From Deltaproteobacteria bacterium (GTDB lineage: Bacteria; Desulfobacterota; GWC2-55-46; DRQE01): 61,563 bases of DNA. The translations under genes and the position numbers were made by a program. The stretch lies in contig WGEY01000069.1 in NCBI GenBank assembly GCA_015492495.1, forward strand, positions 1-61,563, read 5' to 3'. Below are positions 1 through 6,847 of the stretch, one piece after another; position 1 is the first letter of the stretch, and every line of letters begins with the position of its first letter. The notes below the pieces were generated by a model that had not been told where the DNA came from, searched no databases, and was given only the letters and a program-made list of their open reading frames with translations.

Positions 1-784
1 CCTTAAATAGAAGGGATTGAGACTCTATGGGTTGTTATTTTCTTCATTTCTCCCGAAGGAACGAAGACCTTAAATAGAAGGGATTGAGACTTGTATCCAT
101 TTTCTCCCTCCCTTTATTTTGTGAAGGAACGAAGACCTTAAATAGAAGGGATTGAGACGTGGTTACCACAACCACCACCCAGATCCTCCGCCCGAAGGAA
201 CGAAGACCTTAAATAGAAGGGATTGAGACCTATATACCCCTTTTGTCAGTCTTTCTTTCTTCATGAAGGAACGAAGACCTTAAATAGAAGGGATTGAGAC
301 ATGTAATCCTCTATGTCCTTTCCCTGTCCCTTGAAGGAACGAAGACCTTAAATAGAAGGGATTGAGACGCCGTTTTCCTTGACCTCTGCGCTCATATCGG
401 AAGGAACGAAGACCTTAAATAGAAGGGATTGAGACCAATTTTCTATGGAGGTATTCGATGCCCTCCTGGAAGGAACGAAGACCTTAAATAGAAGGGATTG
501 AGACGGTGAGATCATGGAGCGTCTTCAAAAAGAGGTCGAGGAAGGAACGAAGACCTTAAATAGAAGGGATTGAGACAAAAAAACTTTGGATTCTGGAGAA
601 AAGAAAAAGAAGGAACGAAGACCTTAAATAGAAGGGATTGAGACCGTTTTCATATCTCAAACAAGGCCGGCGTAACCTGAAGGAACGAAGACCTTAAATA
701 GAAGGGATTGAGACCTGCCATTCGGATCCGAGTTTTACGATTTTTTCTGAAGGAACGAAGACCTTAAATAGAAGGGATTGAGAC
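1..784 (+). CRISPR. CRISPR array, 36-bp repeats, truncated by left window edge
   Basis: One partial repeat (1-23) and eleven full, essentially identical 36-bp repeats start at 55, 123, 194, 265, 333, 400, 469, 541, 609, 679 and 749. Each begins GAAGGAACGAAGACC and ends GGGATTGAGAC. The eleven spacers are 31-36 bp and all different. The 3' end ATTGAGAC resembles the 8-nt crRNA 5' handle of type I-B/III systems, so transcription is inferred on the plus strand with the leader to the left, outside the window. A decayed repeat to the right (965-1000) fits this being the old, distal end. The repeat has little internal palindrome, typical of Cas6-processed type III/I-B-like repeats; a Cas6-type gene lies at 4776-5723. 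Spacer targets cannot be judged here. Confidence 0.98.
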
Positions 785-964
785 GGTGAGCACGTTTCCG
801 GGGTTACAGCAAATTCTGAATATCGGGGGTAGAGATTGAAGAAACGGGAAGAAGAGAAAAAACACGACATGCAAGATTGTGGTTGTATAAAGAGAGAAGG
901 GACACTGTGTGAAAGATGCAGGACGGAGATATATCTAAGATTGAAGGAATGGTTCGAGAAGGTC

Positions 965-1000
965 CATGGAACCGGGACCTTGGATGGAAGGGATTGAGAC
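965..1000 (+). repeat. Degenerate terminal CRISPR repeat
   Basis: Aligned over 36 positions this matches the array repeat at 28, including the last 14 bases. It lies 180 bp past the last intact repeat. Decay of the leader-distal repeat is common. The 180-bp gap equals the length of two repeats plus three 36-bp spacers, so one or two further repeats may have decayed beyond recognition there, but no clear copy is visible. Confidence 0.8.
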
Positions 1001-1048
1001 GCATGTTCGCTGGGGCATCCCTGGTGGTTTTGAAGTAAGGAACAAGCC

Positions 1049-1927
1049 ATGAAGATGTATGCTACCCTGATTGCCGTGCTGGCCATCTTTCTTTCAGGAA
1101 CCGGCCCGGTGCAGGCCGAGGAGCCGAAGTTCTTCAGCGAAAGATACAGGAAGATGTACCTTTCGGATAAACTTGCGGAATGGTTCCCGGAAAATCCCCC
1201 CGACCTGTACACCCTTTACTGTGAAAAAAAGGACGGCGAAGGGGTTAGGGTCGAATACGACTCCTGCAAGGCGCTTCGTTCGTTACAGAAAAAGGGGTGT
1301 TACGGACTCACCACGCTCGAGATAAAGATGGAGCTCTGGATGTCGGACCTGTGCGATTTTCGTTCGGAGCTGTTGATGTTGCGCCCCGCTTCAAGTAGTT
1401 TTTTCGACCTCGACTCGGAAGACTGGTGGCGGGAGATACCGGCCGAGCTCATCCCTTTACACGGGGGTGTCTACAACGACGAGTTGTGGGATATGGCCGT
1501 GAAGGAGCACAGGCGGCTGACCGAAGGAAAACGCATCGGTGACATCCTGGCAAGCTTCCAGAGGAAAGAGGGCAAGGTGATCGAAGGTCTCGTAGGCCAG
1601 ACAAAGGAAGATTGCGGGCTCGTATTCGACAAGGTCCGGATAGAGCCTCTCGTAACGGGAGATGTCGACGGTGACGGCGCTGGAGAGCTTTCACTGAAGA
1701 TCGTGAGGCTCCGGTCCTCGTCGGAGTGCGAGTTACGTTCCCTCTACGGCTCCATGTACACGCCCGCCAGCGCAACATACTGGATAAAGAAGACATCGAA
1801 ACAGGGACGCATGGAGGTCTACGGGAATATCTGGTCGGTTCTCAGCTTCAAGAAGGCATACAGGGGTGCAAAAGACCTGGGGCTTGAAGAATTCTGGTGG
1901 AGAGGAAAGCTGTACAACACAAAATAG
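1049..1927 (+). CDS. Secreted hypothetical protein between CRISPR array and cas operon
   Basis: This 292-residue protein has a Sec signal peptide (hydrophobic residues 5-19, likely cleavage after VQA at 23), so it is periplasmic or exported. Cysteines at about 58, 73, 84, 102 and 189 could form disulfides. Residues 203-213 read TGDVDGDGAGE, an Asp-rich calcium-loop-like element seen in FG-GAP/dockerin-type repeats. I recognise no family. The ATG follows AAGGAAC by a good distance and begins 48 bp after the decayed CRISPR repeat. Nothing links it to CRISPR function except position; an export signal makes a role in interference unlikely. Confidence 0.75.
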   Translation: MKMYATLIAVLAIFLSGTGPVQAEEPKFFSERYRKMYLSDKLAEWFPENPPDLYTLYCEKKDGEGVRVEYDSCKALRSLQKKGCYGLTTLEIKMELWMSDLCDFRSELLMLRPASSSFFDLDSEDWWREIPAELIPLHGGVYNDELWDMAVKEHRRLTEGKRIGDILASFQRKEGKVIEGLVGQTKEDCGLVFDKVRIEPLVTGDVDGDGAGELSLKIVRLRSSSECELRSLYGSMYTPASATYWIKKTSKQGRMEVYGNIWSVLSFKKAYRGAKDLGLEEFWWRGKLYNTK

Positions 1928-1957
1928 AACCTCCCACTGCCGTACCTTTTCCTCGCA

Positions 1958-1976
1958 CGGCAAGAAGACCTTGCCG
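1958..1976 (+). terminator. Possible terminator hairpin after the secreted protein gene
   Basis: A perfect 7-bp stem (CGGCAAG/CTTGCCG) with loop AAGAC lies about 30 bp past the stop at 1927. The T-rich stretch (CTTTTC) begins only about 9 bases later, so termination strength is uncertain. It sits in the 406-bp gap before cas2. Confidence 0.4.
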
Positions 1977-2269
1977 GGAAGAATCTTTTCTCGAACCAAT
2001 CCGATCCCGCCTTCGCTTAAAACAGGCGGCCGGAGGTCGTCGACCGTCCGCGCTTTTCTCCGCCTCCGGTCCTTCAAGGTAACGGAAATCCGCGTGTGTC
2101 TACCCTCGACCTTCGAACAGAGTAAGGCCAACCTGCGGCGACCGACACCGCGGCCCGAAGGATCGCTTCCTTCCCGGTGATTCCCTTTTCTGGCATCGCA
2201 TTTTCACCCGATCACGACAAGGCGTGGAGCGGTTCGGCTCTCCGCGATACCGCGATGAGCGGAAAACCA

Positions 2270-2296
2270 GCCGAAACGTTTTCAAAACGTTTCGGC
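2270..2296. promoter_or_regulatory. 27-bp perfect palindrome upstream of cas2 (candidate operator)
   Basis: The arm GCCGAAACGTTTT (2270-2282) is exactly inverted at 2284-2296 around a single central C. It lies 37 bp before the cas2 ATG and 2 bp before the putative -35 element. There is no T-run after it, so an operator for a dimeric regulator is likelier than a terminator. The rest of the 1928-2333 gap shows only a short direct repeat (CCGCGAT at about 2242 and 2250) and no convincing gene. Confidence 0.6.
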
Positions 2297-2298
2297 GG

Positions 2299-2327
2299 AT
2301 GACAACCAGACCTTTCCTGCTTATCAT
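2299..2327 (+). promoter_or_regulatory. Putative cas2-cas1 operon promoter, leaderless
   Basis: ATGACA (2299-2304) and TATCAT (2322-2327) each match the sigma-70 consensus at 5 of 6 positions with 17-bp spacing. The predicted start site falls at about 2334, the A of the cas2 ATG. No Shine-Dalgarno sequence precedes that ATG, consistent with a leaderless mRNA. Confidence 0.45.
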
Positions 2328-2333
2328 CTGAAC

Positions 2334-2612
2334 ATGAGGCGACTTTACCTCGTGGCATACGACATAACCGACAACAAGAGGCTCAACCGCGTGAGGGACT
2401 TCCTCAAGGGGTACTCGACCGGAGGGCAGAAGTCCGTCTACGAGTGTTTTCTGTCGGAAGGCGAGCTGAGAAGGGTTGTCACAGGGCTCGATGACATCAT
2501 AGAGCCCGAGGAGGACAGGGTCCACATCTTCGCGCTGGACGGCCGGAGCAGGGTCCACACGCTCGGGGTCGCGCTCCAGCCGAAGGACCCGTCCTTCTTC
2601 TACTTCGAGTGA
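2334..2612 (+). CDS. cas2: CRISPR-associated protein Cas2 (first copy)
   Basis: This 92-residue protein has the Cas2 ferredoxin-like start (RRLYLVAYDIT, with the conserved Asp at about residue 10), a basic helix, and a C-terminal half with the RVHIFALDG strand. Cas2 bridges two Cas1 dimers in the spacer-integration complex. It opens a five-gene same-strand operon (cas2, cas1, cas1', cas2', cas6), 73 bp ahead of cas1. There is no ribosome binding site before the ATG. Length is normal for the family. Confidence 0.92.
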   Translation: MRRLYLVAYDITDNKRLNRVRDFLKGYSTGGQKSVYECFLSEGELRRVVTGLDDIIEPEEDRVHIFALDGRSRVHTLGVALQPKDPSFFYFE

Positions 2613-2685
2613 GCACGAAGCGGCGCGGCTTTCAGCGGTCTGGAAGCGGACGGTCCGGAGCATGCCGAGTAAAGGGGCTGATACC

Positions 2686-3654
2686 ATGGGAACACTCTAC
2701 ATAGACAGAAGGGACATAGAGGTGAGGATGGACGGAAACGCCCTGGCCTTCTACGCAAACGGGAGAAGGGAGGGGCTTGTACCGATCGTACAGCTCAAGA
2801 GGGTGGTCATATGCGGCAGGGCGCTTATCGAATCGTCGGTGCTCGGAAGGCTCGCCGAAGAGAACGTAAGCGTCGTCTTCCTCTCGGGCAAGCACCAGCG
2901 GTTCAGGGGGATGCTCCACGGACGGCTCCACAATAACGGCCTTCTCAGGCTCAAGCAGTACGAGGCGTCGCTTTCACCGCTTGCACTGTCGTGGGCACGG
3001 GATCTGGTCAGAAGAAAGGTCGAAGGCCACAAGACATTGCTCGAGGATGCGCTCGAGGCCAGGCCCGACAGGAGGCGTGAGCTCTTCAGGGGCGTATCGT
3101 CGCTGGCGTCGGTCCTTTCGACCATTGAAGAAGACCGCGAATCAGACAGGACACGCCTCAGGGGACTCGAAGGCGCGGCGGCGGCGGCCTACTTCCAGGC
3201 TTACTGCCCGCTTTTCGCGCCGTCACTCGGCTTCAGGGCGAGGCGGAGAAGGCCGCCCACGGACCCGGTGAACGCCCTTCTTTCGCTGACCTATACGCTC
3301 GTCCACGCCGAGGCCGTAAGGGAGTTGGAGCTCGCAGGCATGGACCCGACGATCGGCTTTTACCACGAATTCGACTACGGCCGGGAATCGCTCGCCTGCG
3401 ACCTCGTCGAGGTCCTGAGACCCCTCTGCGACCGCTGGATCTGGTCGCTCATGCGAGACAGGGTCTTTACGGCGCGCAGCTTCACCACCGGCGGCGAGCG
3501 CCCGGGCTGCTACCTCAAGAAGGACGGCAGAAAGACGTTCTACGCGCTCTACGAGGAGTGGGCGGTCTCCGCAAGGGGTGTGCTGTCAAACGAGGTAAGA
3601 TCGCTCGTGCGCATGGTAATGGGAGACGAATACAATGAGGACCTTGTACCTTAA
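2686..3654 (+). CDS. cas1: CRISPR-associated endonuclease/integrase Cas1
   Basis: At 322 residues this is a full-length Cas1: N-terminal beta domain (residues 1-80), then the helical catalytic domain. The metal-binding set is visible: Glu162 in GLEGAAAAAYF, His227 in GFYHEFDYG, and Asp239/Glu242 in LACDLVE. It integrates spacers into the array together with Cas2. The ATG at 2686 is preferred over an in-frame ATG at 2662, because AAGGGG lies 8 bases upstream and homologues begin with the strand TLYID. Its 3' end overlaps the next gene by 20 bp. Confidence 0.95.
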   Translation: MGTLYIDRRDIEVRMDGNALAFYANGRREGLVPIVQLKRVVICGRALIESSVLGRLAEENVSVVFLSGKHQRFRGMLHGRLHNNGLLRLKQYEASLSPLALSWARDLVRRKVEGHKTLLEDALEARPDRRRELFRGVSSLASVLSTIEEDRESDRTRLRGLEGAAAAAYFQAYCPLFAPSLGFRARRRRPPTDPVNALLSLTYTLVHAEAVRELELAGMDPTIGFYHEFDYGRESLACDLVEVLRPLCDRWIWSLMRDRVFTARSFTTGGERPGCYLKKDGRKTFYALYEEWAVSARGVLSNEVRSLVRMVMGDEYNEDLVP

Positions 3655-4456
3655 CGGAGACAGGCGGTACACGGTGCGCAGGGACGGCCCTTCACTGTGG
3701 ATCGGCGAGCAAGGGAGGGCCGGAAGGAGGGTGCCGGTGCGCCTGGTAAGCCGGGTGATCGTAACGGGCCGCGTGACCATGGAGAGCGACGTGATACCGT
3801 TCCTCGCCCGTAGCGGCGTGCCGGTCTCGTTCCTGAGCAGCAGGGGAGACTTCGTAACCACGGCGCTTCCGCTCGAGCAGCCGCTCACCTCGCTGCAGGA
3901 GAGGGTCCAGCGGCTGTATCATGTAAGGGACGGCGTTGCGCGGGTCAGAGAGCGGCTTTCGGCCAGGAGGCAAGGCTTCATGGTAGAGCTTCTGAGGAAG
4001 TTTCTGCCCCACAAGGTGGCGTTCATAGGCGAAAAGGGGCTGGGAGAGAATGCCTACCTCCGGCTCGTCGAGACGATCATCCCGGGGGATGCGGGGGACC
4101 ATCCGCGGGCCGTGAGAGGCATACTCGACGGCCTTTTTCACGAGCTCGTACTCAAGGAGGTCGTCGACACAGAGCTCGACCCGCATGTGGGTTTCGTGCA
4201 TCGCCACGAAAATTTTGCCTTCGTGAAGGATCTGTGTTACGCTCTTGAGGCTGAAAGGGACAGGCAGCTCATCCTCTTCTTCAGGAGGCCGGGGTGGACC
4301 AGGTTCACGAGCCGAAGGGCCGGCCATGCCGGCGTGAACGCCGAAGGCATGAAGGACATAGCCGTGCGTTTCGAAAACCTCAGGGAGGATGTCTCGGCGA
4401 AGACGGACATGCTGCTCGACGACTTCTTCGGTGTGTTGAGGGAGATGGGGACATGA
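3635..4456 (+). CDS. Second, divergent Cas1-like protein (Cas1')
   Basis: This 273-residue protein is clearly a Cas1 paralogue. Its N-terminus (RTLYLNGDRRYTV, then MESDVIPFLARSGVPVSFLS) parallels the neighbouring Cas1, and the C-terminal domain keeps GFVH (His189) and a DL motif (Asp199). It is about 50 residues shorter. The usual GLEGAA catalytic-Glu motif becomes GLGENA (Glu138, shifted by one position), and DLVE becomes DLCY. Integrase activity is therefore uncertain; it may be an altered nuclease or a structural partner. It overlaps cas1 by 20 bp and cas2' by ATGA, so all are probably co-translated. It could form a heteromeric complex with its own Cas2. Confidence 0.85.
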   Translation: MRTLYLNGDRRYTVRRDGPSLWIGEQGRAGRRVPVRLVSRVIVTGRVTMESDVIPFLARSGVPVSFLSSRGDFVTTALPLEQPLTSLQERVQRLYHVRDGVARVRERLSARRQGFMVELLRKFLPHKVAFIGEKGLGENAYLRLVETIIPGDAGDHPRAVRGILDGLFHELVLKEVVDTELDPHVGFVHRHENFAFVKDLCYALEAERDRQLILFFRRPGWTRFTSRRAGHAGVNAEGMKDIAVRFENLREDVSAKTDMLLDDFFGVLREMGT

Positions 4457-4743
4457 AGTCGGCCTATCTCGTCTGCTACGACATATCAAGCCCCCGCAGG
4501 CTCGGCAGGGTCTTCAGGCTCATGAAGGGCACCGGCGTGCACCTGCAGTACTCCGTCTTCCTCTGCTCGCTTACGTGGCCGAAGCTTACGCTGCTCAAGG
4601 CAATGCTCGACGACATAATAAACCCGGGACGGGACGACGTGAGGATATACCCCCTGCCATCGGGGTGCAAGGCACGCGTACTCGGCAGGTGGGCGCGTAT
4701 CCCAGAGGGCATCGACATCTTCTTCGAAAAGGGGCTCCCCTGA
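4453..4743 (+). CDS. cas2: CRISPR-associated protein Cas2 (second copy)
   Basis: This 96-residue protein has the Cas2 fold signature (KSAYLVCYDIS at the N-terminus, VRIYPLP strand near residue 60) and ends with IDIFFEKGLP. It is clearly different from the first Cas2 of the operon. The ATG overlaps the stop of cas1' (ATGA), which fixes the start and suggests translational coupling, so it probably partners Cas1'. Two distinct Cas1-Cas2 pairs in one operon are unusual. Confidence 0.9.
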   Translation: MKSAYLVCYDISSPRRLGRVFRLMKGTGVHLQYSVFLCSLTWPKLTLLKAMLDDIINPGRDDVRIYPLPSGCKARVLGRWARIPEGIDIFFEKGLP

Positions 4744-4775
4744 ACATTACGCGCGCAGGCGTGCCGAGGAAACCC

Positions 4776-5723
4776 GTGTTTGAAGGCCTTTACTTCTCAA
4801 AGTTTTCCTTTCACCTTGAGGCAAGGGACACCATAATACTGCCACCGTACAAGGGCTCTACCTTCCGCGGGGGGTTCGGGCACGCCTTCAAGCGAATCGT
4901 ATGCAGCGCGAGGCGCAGGTCATGCGACGAGTGCCTGCTCAGGAAAAGGTGCATCTACATCTATGTCTTCGACACGCCTCCACCCGAAGGCTCCGAGGTG
5001 CTGCGTAAATACACAAACGTTCCGCACCCTTTCGTGATAGAGCCGCCGCTCGACCCCGGGAGGATATACGCACCCGGTGAGCCGCTGGTCTTCAGCCTCG
5101 TCCTCGTAGGCAGGGCGACCGAGTACCTCCCCTACTTCATTTACACCTTCGAGGAGCTGGGCGATATCGGCATAGGCAAGGGCAGGGGCAGGTACCGGCT
5201 CACGAAGGTTGTGCAGAACGGATGCGGCGGGGAAACCGCGGTCTACTCGGCCTCGGAGAAGGCCCTTTCGGCCGACCGTCGCACATTGACGCCAGCGGAC
5301 CTGCCGACGGATCACGGTGAAAACACCACGCTCACACTACGCTTTCTCACCCCGGCGCGCATAATTTCACGCGGCAGCCTCGTGGTCGACCTCGAGTTCC
5401 ATCACCTCGTCAGAAGCCTGCTCAGGAGGGTATCGTCCCTCACCTACTTCCACTGCTCGAGCAGGCTCGAACTCGACTTCAGGGGGATGATAGAGTCGGC
5501 AGCCGCGGTAACGACGGTGGAGCGACGGCTCAGGTGGTACGACTGGGAGAGGTACTCGGCCAGGCAGGCGACGAGGATGAAGATGGGGGGCGTGGTGGGC
5601 GGCGTCCGTTTCCGCGGCAAGCTGCACGACTTCATGCCGCTTGTAAGGATCGGAGAGTTCCTGCACGTCGGCAAGGGGACGAGCTTCGGGCTCGGAAGGT
5701 ACATGGTGGAAAACGGTGGATAG
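4776..5723 (+). CDS. cas6: Cas6-type pre-crRNA processing endoribonuclease (RAMP)
   Basis: The protein has about 315 residues. Near its N-terminus is LPPYKGSTFRGGFGHAF, followed by four cysteines (about 43, 50, 53, 59), the hallmark of the Cas6 C-terminal-domain family (PF10040) found with type III/I systems. The C-terminus carries the glycine-rich loop VGKGTSFGLGRY. It would cut the array transcript within each repeat to leave the ATTGAGAC handle. No ATG is near the expected start. GTG 4776, 5 bases after GAGGA, is chosen; GTG 4761 and a CTG at 4740 overlapping the cas2' stop are alternatives. It is the last gene of the cas operon. Confidence 0.87.
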   Translation: MFEGLYFSKFSFHLEARDTIILPPYKGSTFRGGFGHAFKRIVCSARRRSCDECLLRKRCIYIYVFDTPPPEGSEVLRKYTNVPHPFVIEPPLDPGRIYAPGEPLVFSLVLVGRATEYLPYFIYTFEELGDIGIGKGRGRYRLTKVVQNGCGGETAVYSASEKALSADRRTLTPADLPTDHGENTTLTLRFLTPARIISRGSLVVDLEFHHLVRSLLRRVSSLTYFHCSSRLELDFRGMIESAAAVTTVERRLRWYDWERYSARQATRMKMGGVVGGVRFRGKLHDFMPLVRIGEFLHVGKGTSFGLGRYMVENGG

Positions 5724-5832
5724 TCACAGCGCGCACCGCTTTCATGAACCCATTCCATGGTTCGAAGCGCCGCTGGCCGACGCCTCTGCGACACATCTTC
5801 GAAAATAAAAATGAAGAGAGGAGAAGCAGCAC

Positions 5833-6276
5833 ATGGAAGAGCGCACCGGCAGGGTCAGGCTGATCGGCATAATCCAGTGTGATTTTGCCAAGGAACGTTG
5901 CAGCGGCTTTGCATGCATCAACTCCTTTACGAACAGGATCGACGCGTTCGAGGATTACGCGGAGGACGGGATCATGGCCGTGCCGTTCAACTGCGGGGGC
6001 TGCCCGGGCAGGCGGATCAGCAGAACGGCAGCGCACCTCGCAAAGAGGGCCAAGCGGAAGGCGGGCATCGAAAAGGACGAGATCGTGATACACCTGGCCT
6101 CATGCATGGCCACGGACAACGGCCATTATCCCCCCTGCCCCCACCTCGGCTACATAGAAAAGATACTCGCCCGCAAGGGGTTCAGGGTGAGAAAGGGCAG
6201 CTACAGGAGCAAGACCGCGCAGAAAAGAAGGGAAGACGGCGTCTATGACGCATTCGACTGGAAATGCGGGCAGTAG
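5833..6276 (+). CDS. CGGC domain-containing protein
   Basis: This 147-residue cysteine-rich protein is of the CGGC family (PF08821): VPFNCGGCPGR at 51-60, earlier cysteines at 16, 23 and 28, and later HLASCMATDNGHYPPCPH. The family is a putative metal-binding protein of anaerobes; its biochemical role is unknown. The ATG follows GAGGAGAAG. It lies 109 bp after cas6 on the same strand, but there is no reason to assign it to CRISPR. Confidence 0.85.
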   Translation: MEERTGRVRLIGIIQCDFAKERCSGFACINSFTNRIDAFEDYAEDGIMAVPFNCGGCPGRRISRTAAHLAKRAKRKAGIEKDEIVIHLASCMATDNGHYPPCPHLGYIEKILARKGFRVRKGSYRSKTAQKRREDGVYDAFDWKCGQ

Positions 6277-6326
6277 CGTCCGTGAGCCCCGCGGACGCCG
6301 TAACTTCGCGGCACCTGTTACATCTC

Positions 6327-6355
6327 TTGACACGCGGGTATTAATGCGCTCTACT
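6327..6355 (+). promoter_or_regulatory. Putative sigma-70 promoter for the desulforedoxin-like gene
   Basis: TTGACA (6327-6332) is followed after 17 bp by TCTACT (6350-6355). The predicted start lies about 75 bases before the mini-gene at 6437. Confidence 0.4.
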
Positions 6356-6436
6356 CGATGGGTCGGCTTGTACGGAAGGGTTTCCGGGCGGGCCGGGGAT
6401 GTGGGTACAACATATTTTAAGGAGGTGACCCTGCAA

Positions 6437-6562
6437 ATGAAGGTAACGGAAGTCGGACAGAGGTTCAGGTGCAGGCTCTGCGGCAACGAGGTCGAGGTTA
6501 CGAAGGTCGGCGGAGGAGAGCTCGTCTGCTGCGGTGAGGCCATGGAGCTCATGGAGGAGTAG
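6437..6562 (+). CDS. Desulforedoxin-like protein (41 residues)
   Basis: A 41-residue protein with C12-x2-C15 and C31-C32 (RCRLCGNEVEV ... LVCCGEAM). This matches desulforedoxin or the N-terminal iron domain of desulfoferrodoxin, which binds one iron through four cysteines. A stand-alone version is probably a small electron carrier; the superoxide-reducing domain is absent. The start is fixed by AAGGAGGTGACC at 6419-6430, nearly a full complement of the 16S rRNA 3' end, implying very strong translation. Confidence 0.85.
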   Translation: MKVTEVGQRFRCRLCGNEVEVTKVGGGELVCCGEAMELMEE

Positions 6563-6643
6563 GCCGGCCGCGCGCCTTCGTGGCGCTTCGGTGCCCCAGA
6601 CCTCCCGAGGCCGCCCAGTCCGGCCGGTGGATCAACGCTTTCC

Positions 6644-6671
6644 TTGACACCACCTCGATAGGGGTTATACT
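6644..6671 (+). promoter_or_regulatory. Strong sigma-70 promoter upstream of FBP aldolase/phosphatase
   Basis: TTGACA (6644-6649), 16-bp spacer, TATACT (6666-6671). The predicted leader to the gene at 6848 is about 170 nt. No riboswitch class was recognised in it. Confidence 0.6.
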
Positions 6672-6847
6672 TTACTCAGCGGATCATGTGCCTGGCGCGT
6701 ATCCTATCGTAACGAAAAGCCTTTATGTGACTCTTGTGACATACCCCGCAATCCTCCGGATCGTTTGATCGCTTGTTGGAATATTAAGACATAACCTGTA
6801 TTGTCTAAACATAGCATCCTTGTAATATCAAGAAAGGAGAAGGGGAG

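Noticed and set aside
159..193. Inverted sequence inside one spacer (GTGGTT ... AACCAC)
   Set aside because: A single self-complementary spacer is expected by chance and is not repeated in the others.
694..1212. 172-codon minus-strand open frame over the array end and first gene
   Set aside because: It covers CRISPR repeats and the opposite strand of the secreted-protein gene, has no known motif and no ribosome site.
2270..2296. Palindrome as a rho-independent terminator
   Set aside because: No T-tract follows, the arms are AT/GC mixed with a one-base centre, and a promoter begins 2 bp later.
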